NCBI RefSeq assembly: GCF_000208745.1
Contig: NC_030852.1
Coordinates: 34,456,159-34,520,158, forward strand
Source of the DNA: Theobroma cacao
Taxonomy: Eukaryota; Streptophyta; Magnoliopsida; Malvales; Malvaceae
Length of the DNA stretch: 64,000 nucleotides
Direction of reading: 5' to 3'
Position 1 is the stretch's first letter. The number at the start of each line of letters is the position of its first letter. Shown piece by piece: positions 52,525 to 64,000 of this stretch. A model generated the notes under the pieces. That model was not told where the DNA came from. It ran no database searches and saw only the letters and a list, made by a program, of their open reading frames with translations. The position numbers were made by a program, and so were the translations under genes.

Positions 52525-53026
52525 GACCCTTTTCAGTGGTGACCCTGATGCCCCTCATTGAATAGAACGAGTAATAATATTTTTCATGGCTGTTGGTTAA
52601 TTACAAAAGAAAAACAGGGAAGTTTTAGTCATCAGTTGCTTCTCCTTTTTTTAAAAGGAAAATTAGAAGAGATTTTGTTACTGTAATTCAATTACAAAAT
52701 ATCAAGGAATAATCCAACTCCATTCCCAAAATTAATATTGGTAAAATTGAAGTTAATTGGATCATAAGATTGAGGATGATGACATGGAAGAATGGAGGAC
52801 TGGAGGTGGCGTGAGGGGAATAAACTGCATGTAGTAAAGTCAGTAAGTTGAGTCACAAAACTGTACTAATTATGAGAGTAAGAATAAGAGATAGTTGCAC
52901 CCACTCCTCAACGTCATTTGCTACCATCATTCCCTTCTTATATATATGTATACATGGTAATATATATCCTTCCAAATGAAATGTAATCCAAAGCATTCAT
53001 TTTCTCATTGCTTCTTATATATATAT

Positions 53027-53059
<33 letters not shown>

Positions 53060-53663
53060 GGCATGTTGAACACTTTAATTTTATTTGTGAAGTTTAAGAA
53101 ATATTTATTTATAAATTTTGTTTTGAAACTATATTTAACATAATTAGAACACATGTGAACTTGATTTTGTTTGTCAGAAATTGAAGTTAAAAAAAAAGAA
53201 AAGAAAAGATGTTCAATACATTAATCGAACCAAATGAAATTTGTATGGTAAAATGTATAATTATAAAGTGTATTTTGATGGAAAAGAAAGAAAGTTATCA
53301 TATACAAAAGCTATGGTTTGCTTTTAACTATCAAGAGAAGAGTGCCTGGGCTGGAGGGAAACGGCCGGAGAGAATTAACATTCTCAAAACAAGGAGCAAG
53401 ATTGTGCTTAATTAAAATATGCAAAAGCCAATTGAACACAATGAACACATATATGACTTCTTATTAATTCAGCAGTCTATATGTTATCAACAATACATAC
53501 ATGATCTCCTCACCAAAATTGATTGTATTAACCTAAAATATAATAACGCATTCAAGGGCTACCTGAATATACATGGTCCGACCTCATCTACCAGACAACA
53601 TAGAATGTATCCAATGCAGGACTGCTCAGGTTTTCAAGGAAGATATTTCTTGCAGTTGCCTGA
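52525..53663. other. Spacer between the GH9 promoter and the WDR7-like 3' end
   Basis: AT-rich. Includes a compound (AT)n(GAT)n microsatellite at 53015-53060. Open frames at 53209 and 53419 give no recognisable product, although the latter overlaps the 3' end of the WDR7-like gene. Confidence 0.5.
53015..53060. repeat. Compound microsatellite (AT)n(GAT)n
   Basis: About six AT units directly followed by eleven ATG/GAT units without interruption. It lies some 540 bases upstream of the GH9 start codon and would be useful as a marker. Confidence 0.9.
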
Positions 53664-56600
53664 CTATAATGGGAAACTGGCTATCTCAAGGCCATGTCTT
53701 GTAAGCAGTACTTTACGTTGGCCAATCCATTCGAGCCGGTAAGAAAGGTCAAGGTTATGACTCAAGAGTTTTAATTTGTCTGTATAACTCCTAACAGTCT
53801 CCTGCAGAAAAGAATGTGCAAAAGGTGTTATGGTTTTGAAGGAGCAATCTTGAAAGCTACCTTCTGCTATTATAGTTACATATAGATGCATCCAGTAAGA
53901 AATTGCAATGAACCCTATACAGGTAAATGGAGTGTGGAGTCTATCACGATCATTTCAGTTCCACCTCCCCCAAATGCACACCCACCAGCAGAAGAATTGG
54001 AACATAAAGACATACCATGTAATAATGAGCAGAAGAGTGTTTAATTAACCCTAATACACAAAGGAATAATCCCCTTTTCTCAAGAAATAATCTTCAGCTT
54101 CATTAATTGGAAACATCTTGAAAGAAACAACTCGAGGAGCCCCAAATATCACACAATACTCTTCTTTAGTGTTCATCATGATAGGGTTTTCCTTATATCA
54201 CATTTCTTTCATCCTTATTTTATTTTTCATATTTGTACTTCACAATATATTTCAAAAGCAGAATTCCGTCTTCACCAGTATCCAACAGGTCCTTATATGA
54301 AGCATTTAAATTAAATGAATGAAAGGTAATTAATAATGGATGCAGTCCAGATACTACTCGACAAAAAGCTGATATTCATCACAATAATGCTACTAACGGG
54401 GACAAAAGATTACCTGTGCATTGGCCTCTCTATCATGTCCCAATATGCTTCCCATTATGCTAGATCTTGAAGTGTTAGGTGAGAATCCCTCTCCTGGAGG
54501 AACAAATATCACTTTGGTGCACTGGACAGGTACAAGATTCCGGCTCAGTCTCTCCCACCAGACGGATCCCAAAGACCACCATCTGATCATCAACCCATGT
54601 TCAGAGAAAGCTACCAACCCCTGCAAATAGTAGGATATGTAAATAGTCGTAAAAAGAGACACATCAACACATCGGAGTTCACCCTCTCAAAATGATAATA
54701 AAAAATAATGTAGAGAAGTAAAAGGAGAAGTGTGACAGCATGGAAATATTTGGAACATATTTATAAAGCAATGGAGGCATAAAAAATGATTTTAAGAAGA
54801 CAAGAAGGAAACAATGGCATTAGTAACCAGTGCAAGAATCGGAATATCTGGTTCAGGGGGCCAATAGACTAATTAGATATACCTCTCCATCTGAGGAAAA
54901 GCTCAGAGCTGATATCACAGTAGTCACTGACGTTTCTGGGCCTCCCAAAAGCAAACTTGGAAGTCCAGGAGGTCCACTTGCATCCAAAACTTTGATTTTT
55001 GTCACACTACAGAGAGAAACAAAAGTACAGCAGATTGAAACTATTGTTAACTTCCTAGTCATTCCTCATAGAAGTTAATGAAAGCTATTAGGATCAAAGA
55101 ACATGAAGCTATGAAGACAATAGAAAGAAAGTAATTGAAGAACAATGAACCAACAAAAAGAATAATGAAGAACAAGACATTATTGTCACATAACCCTCAG
55201 GAAAACTACAGGCAAAATTCCTCACTAATAATTTTCCATATTTGACAGAGAAACTGATGTTTCAGGATTCCATTTTTGCCTATAATGAAACACAAAACTG
55301 ATCTGTATTTGATTTTCATTACCTTTGCATGTCATATACCCGAATAGTAGCACTGTTAATCTCCCCAATAGGGTCACCAAAAGCCAATTTGGTTGAGCTT
55401 TCATTCATGGCTACCATTGGAAATACACGTATAACTTCCCTTAATGCTGTCATTGAACATTGAAGGCAAGTTTTGCGCATGACTGAGTTGCCAGGGTCCA
55501 TAGTTTGTAGGATGAACTTAACCACCTGCAAATCTGTCCAATGTCAGAAAAATTCATGCTAACATTTCAAGCACAATAGTTCTGCAAAGTCTAATTCACT
55601 ATCTTAGAAAGTAACCAGGATTCTGGACACCTAAATATAGTAACACGTAAACTCGAAGTGATTCAGACTTCTGTGAGCAGGAAATACATGTCGACAGCCC
55701 ATTAAAAAATATAAATTCATCAGAAAAATGCAAAATGCAGAAAAATGCACATGACAGCAAATAACCTATTTTTTGTGGAAATACCATTGGAAATAAGACT
55801 ATAAAATGGTGAAATATATCAACCTAGATATGCATCACAAAACTGATCTACTGAAATTTCTTTTGTTTTCCATGTATTTAAGACTTGATCTATTTTCAAA
55901 TTAAAGTGAAGATACTAATATGTGTTACTCACTTGGAACAAGATATACCAACCTTATCAAGGTATTGAACCAAGTTTCTTGGAGAACCACGCACAACCCT
56001 GATGAGAGTTGTGAGTGATACCAGGTGGACAGGTGAATCGGATGCAGTAGACCAGATTTGGCTTTCTATTACAGTTAAAAACCCCAGAATATCAGCCATT
56101 GCTAGACTTGGAAGAAGAGTCCCAACTAAGGTCTCGCGGATGGATACTGATACAGCTGGATTTTCACCAGCCAAGTTGGCTGATGGGCCACTTACACACT
56201 CAATCTGAAAGAATATGTCACCAATCAAACGAGGTATTTCAGAGCCAATGCATGCCTTCCATGTACTCTCCATGCCTTCTGCAAGGAGCTCTGCTGCAGT
56301 GGAGCTATATTTTTCATTCATTGCCATTACCAACTTCACCAGTGGTTGAACAACTAATGTGGCAAGACTTGGCTTCACAAGGCTAGGGTACCATATTACC
56401 AATGCTGCAGCAACAATGATGTGAGATGTCATTGCATCTTGACTTGTTCCCCCAACACAAGAAATCCAATCTTGCATTTCATAAGATTCTAGCCATGCAA
56501 GCAGTTTAGCTTCCTCAACCTGAGAAGTTCCTTGTGTTTCCAACAAACATTCAGAACTCAATCCAACCATGGGTGTTCCTCCATTTCTTGAAACTTCATG

Positions 56601-59600
56601 TTCAATTTCTTCAATTCCAGTCAGTGACCTCACATGTTTTGCATGCTGAGTTGCTTGTTGACCACACAGAGGGGATGGAATAGCTCGTGAAGCAGCACAA
56701 TGAAATAAAGACCGTGCTGCCATACGTACATGTTCACTTTCATCTTGCCAAAAACTCACCAAAAGCTGTAAAGCAAATTTAGACAGACTGAGCATAAACA
56801 AGGTGTTGACTAAGACAATAAATTAATAAATAAACAAGAAACCTAATCAACTATATCACCAACATAACCAACAACCTTCTGCTCTCAAGGAAACCATTAA
56901 AGGCACACAGAAGATATAATTATGAAATGCTCACAAGATACAAAGAAGAAGGCACAAACAATGAAGGCGTCAACAATTATAAATTATTACACATAGTTTT
57001 TAGTTCAGAACCAGAGATTCAAAACACCTAGTTATCAGCACGAAATGGGACCTGGAGTGAAGGCGGCTTTATATCAGGAAATTTGTCAGCGAAATTCCTA
57101 GTATAGAATGCTGCTAAGGCACTGCAAACAATTACCAATAGAAGCAAAATCGTTAAGTAATGCCAATAAATGCAAATGGCTGGTAACAAAAATAAAATAC
57201 ATAGGGAACACTATTTCACAGGCTGGAATAATAATGTATCAATCAAAATGTCTCATTGTTAAACTTGTAGAGGAAAAATACATACTTAAGAAATATATAG
57301 CATTAACACAATGCACAGCATAAAAACATAATGCTGGCATAATCAGAAGACATGCATCCATGTCATCATGTCATGGAAGATGACTCCTATGGTCAGTCCT
57401 ACCTTCAAGATTAGCCAGCATAAAGATAACTTAAAGAGGTGAAACTTATATTCCATTTAACATAATTTTCCAAGATATTATGAGCATAAAATAATTATCA
57501 TTTCACAGATAATGCATGCACAGGATAACTATTCACTTAAACAGAATGCTATCCTGGACTGATAAAAAGGTAGAATCCACTTCAACCAATATGTCCTTAG
57601 GTATGGCCAACGACATCAAAAAATTATCTGTGAATCATAACATCGTATATCTACTAAAAATTTGAATTTTGACATGTTACTTTGTTTTGTTAACAACTGT
57701 TTACACAGTGATTAAAAGAAAAAGGCTTCATTTCTGCAAATTAGCTAACAGAAACAATAAAAGGTAAAAAAGGAGACAACAAACATTTTGACTGCACAAA
57801 GTAAATAGAGAATAATCAGTGTACAAATAAGTAATAGAAGTAGATTGATGCTGTGCACTGCTTTTGGTGGAACAACTTTGATACCTGCTGGCACCTGAAC
57901 TTGAGTGAGACAAGCTAATCATGTGTTGGGCAAGTGAAACCATTGTTAGTGACCTAATTGCACAAAATTCTGACGAAGATTTCCAAAGCTGAAATGTTAA
58001 TTAACAACTCAGGAGCGGTTGGAATAAGTCAAATCCAATATCAATACAATTCCTTCAAAATACCTCAAGACTTGCAGTAAACCCAGGAAATGTCAGTGTC
58101 AAAGACCCTTTATCACCTTGCAAACCAGTAGATACTATAAACTCATTTGGTCTCTTCAGCTTCATCTCAGTTATTAATAACTCATCAAGCCCACAATCCA
58201 CATCCCATAAATGCAAAAAGGACAAGCTAAATCGAACTAGATATTCTTCAAGTGACTTGACCCAGTCATGCTGTTCTACGGTATCGGTTGAACTCTGATC
58301 AGTAACAAAGCCATCATCAGAATTCATTTGATGGGGACTTAATGTCTCACTTCCCTGCTCCTTTGTATAGCCATTCTCTTGCTTATTACCATCCTTTGCT
58401 ACAGACTCATGCTTCTGATAAGGATTTATCAATGCTGCAAGATCAAAGCTCAGGGTGGCAATTCCAGGATATGGGCAAAAGCATTTGAAGGGTTGCTTTC
58501 TGGTTTGAAAAACAAATGGAGTGATTGGGATTGCCTTTCCATGATTCACTTTACTACTATTTGCCTGTGATGTACTAGGCCCAGTCATTTTAGACAAACT
58601 GGCCCCACTTTCAGAATTATTTAAATTGTATTGAGATAAGTTCCCATCTTCATGTATTGGAAGAAGTAATGAGGAAACTGAGGTATTTCCACTCAGCAAA
58701 GAACCAGAAATGGAAGTCATACTAATTTCTTTGCAGAAATGATCAAACATTGAATGAGAAGCAGTCCCACGAAGGACCCGCTCTCTAGCACCGGTCTTCA
58801 CATCCCATATGTATAGAACATCAGTGGCATCAGAAATTCTGGAATGGTCCCGGCAGAGACATGCAATATAACCTCTTGCACCATCCCAAACAACTTTTGC
58901 AGGATAGTTAGGATGTCCAGGAAACATTCTCTCCACTCTTAAAGTTTCAAGAGAAGTAAGAGCAACACAAGAGTCCTCTCCAACAGAGAGAAAGCAATCA
59001 CTCCAAGGGCGTTCAGTCCGAGCAGGGGGGAGAATGATTTGGCGCACTGGACCTACATGTTGGTGCATCACTGTAATGAGATTACCAGAATCAAGATCCC
59101 ATATACGAATCGTGCAATCCATGCTTCCAGAAACTAAAACCTGACTAAAACTCCATCCTTTGGCAGCACCTACCATCCGATGTGCTGCCAGACATAGTAT
59201 AGCACCCATGTGCCCGGAAAAGCTTTGTCTGGATATATGCGAGTCTACCTCAAGGCATGAACTTACAGTAGGAGAATCAAGCCCCCGAAACAAACTAAAC
59301 CACACAACTTCAATTTCACCACTAAAGAAGCCATATACAATCGCTGAAGGAGCATAAAGATTTTCAGAAATAACCATGGAGGAAGATACAGTCCGTCCCT
59401 TAGGGACAGAATAATAACAACTATCATCTGCACGTATGCTATTCACAGTTTCTGAGCAGGAAACAGAGCTTTCAATAGATGTTAATTTGGTCTTGCATCC
59501 ACCCAGAGTCTCATTTTTGTGATCCAAACTAGCACCTGAAATCCAGCCAAGAGAAGAAATACTGTCTCCAAGCATTGTGCATTCTTGGCAGAGGTTGCCA

Positions 59601-61358
59601 TGATCATCATGTTTCTGATGAAGTGACCAGATTGTAACACGTGGTCTCCACTGGAATGGGTCTTCAACAACGCAGCAAACAGATTCAATGCGAAGAAGAA
59701 TTTGGCTCAAATGGACAAAAGAAAATGACATCCTTGCATCAAGGGGATAAGAAGCAGCAGGGATTTCACAAAGAGGCTGAGAATTAAATGTGTTATTTAA
59801 ATAAGATATTGTGTACACAACTGCAGATCCTTTATTACTCCACACTAAAAAGTTTTCATATTCATAGGCTTCACCAGTACTTTGTGCATTCTCAGAATTG
59901 TTACTTTCAAGAAACATGGCCCCTACAACATGTGATGGACCCAAATCGCCTTCAATGCAAAGGACATTGTTCATGAAAAAAATCACTCCTATTTTAATAG
60001 CATTCCCCAACTGCCTAAATATAGAGCGATCTTTCAACACAGTAGCAACAATATTCCTACATGTTGCAATTGACACAACTTGTCCAGCCTCAACTAGGCC
60101 ATCTTCGCATGTCTCAATTTCCTGCGGAAAAGAATTTCTTTGTGACCCACTCTCTTGCTCACCGCCTTGATGAGAGTCCTCTGATAAAGGCACCAAATGT
60201 AGCCTACCAAGGGAGTCGGCCATAAGTGAAAAATGTTTTTCTCCATCATCAAATGAAGAAAAAACATTCATAAACTTCAAAGGCCCATTGGACAGATTCC
60301 CATGAAAAACAGTTTGTATAATGGTAAGAGTATATGTATCAACAATAACAACAGTACACTTGGAAGGCTTCCTGTTCTGAGATTCTTTATCCATTGAAAT
60401 TTCACCCCCTTCAGCAGATTCTATCAAATGATGGTCAGATAAATGGCCAGCATCAAGAAAACAACAGCCCACACAAGCATATCTTGGATTCCAGGGCAAC
60501 GTACGAATAATGGATGGGGTGCCCACCCACGGAGGCAGCTTTCTTCTACGCCTGCAGTGGCCACTACTTCTGCTCCAGACGCACAACATACTGTCAGTGC
60601 AAGCACTTATTAAGGCACCATCATGATCAAAGCTAGAGTATAAAGCAACATTACTTGAATAATCTGTATTTTGTTCTCCTGATACTACAATGGGACAACA
60701 AATGCCGAGATCAGCTATGGGTGCAGCATGACCACACAACATAGCAATCGGTTTAATTTCCTGAAAATGATACAATTTCAACTATCAGTCAGTAAAATCA
60801 ACAATCTGAACCGCAACCTAACAAAACCCGGACTTACTACCGAGAAAATATGTGAATGAATGCATCACATTTTATTTTAAAATATAAAATCAAAAACAAA
60901 AATTTAAACAAAGAAAAAGGTAACAAATAGACGCTCTCTGGTCATTCAACTGAATACAGAATATCTAAAGTTAATTTCTTTTCATTAATAAAAAACAGAA
61001 ACGAAATTGGGATTTTTTATTTATATTCATTCTCATGATTTGAATAAGCATTGAAACAGAAACTTAGCTATTAATCACGGTTTAGTCCAAGTAAACAAAG
61101 CATTTGATCAAATTAAATGACAATTAATCAAAGCTATCTCTAAAAAGAATTTTGAACCAAATTCAATTATCAGAAATGAGAAAAGGAAAAGGAGTTGGTT
61201 ACCGAGTGAGAGTCGGAATTGGAGAGGTTCCACCAGAGGATGGACCCATCGGATCCGCCGGTGTAGAGAGTGGGAGGGTGGTTGAGGGCGGCAGTGGCGG
61301 TGACTCGGTGAACCGGAGGTGTGCCTGACCATATACACGCCACGGATCGGCACTTCAT
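53664..61358 (-). CDS. WDR7: WD-repeat protein, WDR7 / rabconnectin-3 beta-like
   Basis: Nine exons: 61358-61203, 60760-58064, 57988-57885, 57121-57052, 56765-55953, 55525-55323, 55006-54883, 54620-54414, 53801-53664; 1503 residues, close to animal WDR7. All junctions are GT-AG. WD repeats appear at the N-terminus (LYTGGSDGSILWWNL, GALISACTDSMLCVWSRSSG), in the middle of exon 2 (VLVSGSMDCTIRIWDLDSGN, DVLYIWDVKTGARERVLRG) and near the end (GLVAFSEHGLMIRWWSLGSV). Between them is a long helical region (exon 5). Animal WDR7 forms a complex with DMXL/rabconnectin-3 alpha that controls V-ATPase assembly; a similar role in plants is inferred. The start MKCRSVACIWSGTPP was preferred over an upstream in-frame ATG because the family begins there. 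The single 2697-base exon is notable. In Arabidopsis the homologue neighbours ACS6, as I recall. Confidence 0.9.
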
Positions 61359-62089
61359 GGCCCCGAGTTCGCTCGGGATGACTGAGTGAGTTAAGCGAGG
61401 TGGATTACCAAGTTGGCAAGTTCTGAGTTCTGACGAAGGGTAAAGAGGAGATAGAAGGGCTTGGTGGGCCGAAGCCGATTGGGGTAAAATGGTTGTGAAA
61501 AAATGCAAGAGCCGACTGCAAATGAAGTTCTCAAATTCCTTTGCTCCGGCTGAACCTAGTGGGCTTATTGGGTTTCCATTGCAATTGGGCTAATGACTCC
61601 TAATTAAAACCTTTTAATAACACAAAGCATTAATTAAACAATCTGTCAAGTTGTGATCCTTCCATTAAAGTTATCGAAATCTAAATTCCACTTTCTAAAA
61701 CCATTCCCAAACAATGTGCAATTTTGGATTATAAATACTAATCGAAATCCCAGCTACCCAAAATCAGGATCCCAAACTGACCAAATTTCAGATTCAAATT
61801 CCTAAGCTAAATTCGAGTTGAAACCATCTGGCAACTCTTGCACCCTATTCTAAACCGCAACAAATGTGCAGACATGACGAAATCAAGATAACAAAAGCTA
61901 AAATCAAGCCGATAAGGCTATCACTCCACACATGGCAAAACCAAGTACAGGAAAAACTGAATGAAACCACTTTACAACTGGGGAAGATTCTGTACAATAA
62001 CCGTGTGATGCGCAAAATTGGACATAATTAATATTTATATATACAGCATCATCATATTCATCATTTCTCTTTACAACACTACGTCAACG
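61359..62089. other. Spacer between WDR7-like gene and PIAL-like gene
   Basis: Both genes read leftwards. This would hold the WDR7-like promoter and the 3' untranslated part of the PIAL-like gene. No clear TATA box or repeat was found. Confidence 0.5.
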
Positions 62090-64000
62090 CTAATGCATGC
62101 CACTAGACCTATCAGGCAGAAAATTAGAACTACCATTCACGCCACCGATTTCAGTCATTGCATTATTTTGCATTTGCGGGACAGAGGCATTCCTGCTATT
62201 CACGAGAAGCGCCTGCAGGTGAGGTGAAACACTAGGCGGAGAGGTCAAATTTGTCTGTGGCCTTGCAGCTTGTGCTGACTGGGTGGGTTGAATCATTAAC
62301 TGGCTAAGAGCTGCAGAATACGCTCGACCTGAGAGGCTTCCCCGCATTCGGCCCGTAGGTCGCCAATTCTGCTCTGATGCCAAGTCAGATGAGGTGTCAG
62401 CTCTTAAAGCTGCAGGTGCTAATCCTACCATGTTCAATCTCTGCTCCCCAGCTGAAGCCCTACTCCCATCAACAATTCCAGAATAAGAAGATGATGCTCT
62501 TGATGTTTGAGTTTGAACTGGCACCATTGGAGGCTGTCTAGTCATTTGGGTAGCTCTCTGGGTAGGAGTCCCAAATCTGGTAGGATTATTATTCACGTTG
62601 CTCGCTGTGTGGCCCAACCCAACTTGTGCAGCTACTTGTTGAGTCGGTGTCCGAAGTAGAGGTGACGGTGACCGAATCAGGCCCGGAGAAGGGCCCCTGG
62701 GTTGAGACAACCTCATATTCAGTTGTTGCTGCTGCTGTAGGTTCTGTTGTTCACCAAGATGCCCAGAAGATGCTCTGTACGAACCTGGGAGTTGACTTGA
62801 AGCTGCAACACCAGCAACTTGTTGAACTGACGGACCAGGAACAAATAATCGTTCTTGCTGATTCCAACTCTGCATTGAAAAGATTATCTCAAAAAATTAA
62901 CATGAAATCCTAGAAAGAGAGCATAAACAAGAGCAAACACATCATAACGATAACAACAATTGAATGATGATCAAATGAAGATTAAGCCATATCTGGCACC
63001 TGATGTGGATTTGCAGGGGATCTAGAAAACTGCGGTGGCCTATCCACATCACCGGAGACTGTACTCAAACCATTCAAGGAAGGTGCCATGGACAGGTTGA
63101 CCTGAGGAAGTGGGGAACCATTTGAGCTCAAAGTACTTAGACTATTTCTTGGTCTCTGTTGTTGTGTTGGTGTCTGAGATGTAGCTGGGAGGGCCTGAAT
63201 TGCAACTGGGGTTCTGTTTATATGTCTGGGTATGTGCTGTAACCTTCCATATTCATGATTTGACGTCGAATTTATCAAATGTGACTGCTGTAACTGCAAA
63301 TTACTCGCAGCAGAAAATTGATTTTGAATCCCTAGGGTTGTAAGATTAGCATTACCACGAGCCTCAGCTCGATTGGGTGCTGGAGAGATAGCATCAGAAA
63401 ACACTGGTGATACTGTAAAATTTGGGGTAGACTCAGATATGCCACCAACTTGGGCATCTGTCCTAGCACTGGAGGCGCCAGACCCCTGACTAAGGTAAAA
63501 TGCAGGCCAAAAATCATCCTCCATATGAGAAGCAACATTTTGATTAACTCCAACTGTATTAGTCAATTCTGGTGTTGTGGTTAAATTTTGAGTAGCAGAC
63601 TGACTTAGAAGATTAGCCACCGAAGGCTTCATGTCTTCAATTTCAATAGTTTCCATTGCATCCACCTCATTGTCATCCTCAGTAAGGTCCAAAACCATAG
63701 GAACAGCCTTAGCAGATTCTGGCTGCTCAGACCCATCTTTCTGGCAAAGAAGGATCTTATCATGCAACTCATCTACGTTGTCATCATTTTCCAACACAGC
63801 TTTCCATGATCCATCTGAAGAGATAATCACATCAGAGACATCCTCTGCCACCTCTTTCAGCACCTGAGGACAAACCATACATTTAATAGAAATCAAACAA
63901 GAAGATATCAGAAAGGCAAACATAACTCGTAAGCAACTTGCCTTAACCATATTTTGATCAATACGGATGTCAGTGTAGCATACATGCTGGTTGCAATGCG
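62090..64000 (-). CDS. PIAL2: SUMO ligase of the PIAL type (PIAL1/PIAL2-like), 3' part
   Basis: Three exons are inside the window: from the right edge to 63942, then 63863-63000 and 62869-62090, giving the last ~566 residues; the start and SP-RING core lie beyond position 64000. The visible N-terminal end HCNQHVCYTDIRIDQNMVK is the tail of an SP-RING (SIZ/PIAS zinc finger). Its wording differs from SIZ1 (there the block reads CPICLKNYSVEHVIVDP) and fits the PIAL proteins. About 60 residues later VLDLTEDDNEVD is a clear SUMO-interacting motif followed by acids. The rest is a long Gln/Ser/Pro-rich, probably disordered tail. PIAL1 and PIAL2 in Arabidopsis lengthen SUMO chains (E4-type activity) and take part in stress responses and silencing. 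The intron after NMVK begins with GC (AAG then GCAAGT). A SIZ1 assignment is possible but less likely. Confidence 0.85.

Noticed and set aside
58439..60170. Plus-strand open frames opposite the WDR7-like large exon
   Set aside because: They are antisense shadows of the 2697-base exon.
62090..64000. First reading of this gene as SIZ1
   Set aside because: The SP-RING end and the tail with VLDLTEDD differ from SIZ1 and agree better with PIAL proteins.

Overview
This window is nuclear DNA of a flowering plant, very probably a eudicot. The base composition is AT-rich, genes are split by GT-AG introns with pyrimidine-rich acceptors, and there are plastid transit peptides. The families present include ACC synthase, WRKY, HIPP, GH9 cellulase, ROH1/DUF793 and the plastid MEP pathway. 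I cannot name the species; a woody rosid would fit, but that is a guess. I see no organellar, bacterial or viral segment.

Eleven protein genes and one pseudogene are supported. From left to right: a ROH1-type exocyst-associated protein (+, 3768-4934); a 17-exon plastid/mitochondrial monodehydroascorbate reductase (+, 7139-11878); a HIPP-type isoprenylated HMA protein (+, 14638-15586); a CSTF50 WD40 pseudogene fragment (-, ~18046-18325); a type 1 ACC synthase (-, 18962-21647); IspF of the MEP isoprenoid pathway (-, 25191-28807); DDA1, a substrate receptor of CRL4 ubiquitin ligases (-, 29847-32896); a G-patch protein (+, 37583-40941); the meiotic protein SPO11-2 (-, 41584-44041); a WRKY29-like group IIe factor (+, 46713-47883); a GH9 class B endoglucanase (-, 49892-52474); a 1503-residue WDR7/rabconnectin-3 beta-like protein (-, 53664-61358); and the 3' part of a PIAL-type SUMO ligase running off the right edge (-, 62090-64000). 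Coding models were built by hand. All exon phases close and every product has a length close to its family's.

The genes do not form an operon-like system. They are independent plant genes for redox protection, ethylene, isoprenoids, ubiquitin and SUMO, meiosis, defence transcription, cell wall and endomembrane function. Their order looks like an old gene block: ROH1-MDAR6-HIPP-IspF-G-patch-SPO11-2 matches an Arabidopsis chromosome 1 run, while DDA1/PIAL2 and ACS6/WDR7 neighbour each other elsewhere in Arabidopsis (locus numbers recalled from memory).

Intergenic and intronic DNA is AT-rich and carries small non-autonomous elements: a TRIM-like LTR element inside an IspF intron, three copies of an AT-rich terminal-inverted-repeat family, a ~1.2 kb foldback element built of short tandem repeats, a degenerate tandem block near 48.4-49.0 kb, a perfect 50-bp tandem duplication and several microsatellites. 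I did not find a convincing novel biological system. The most informative points are the conserved dual-start MDHAR leader, two GC-AG introns, two consecutive NAGNAG acceptors, the CSTF50 pseudogene and the TRIM and foldback elements.
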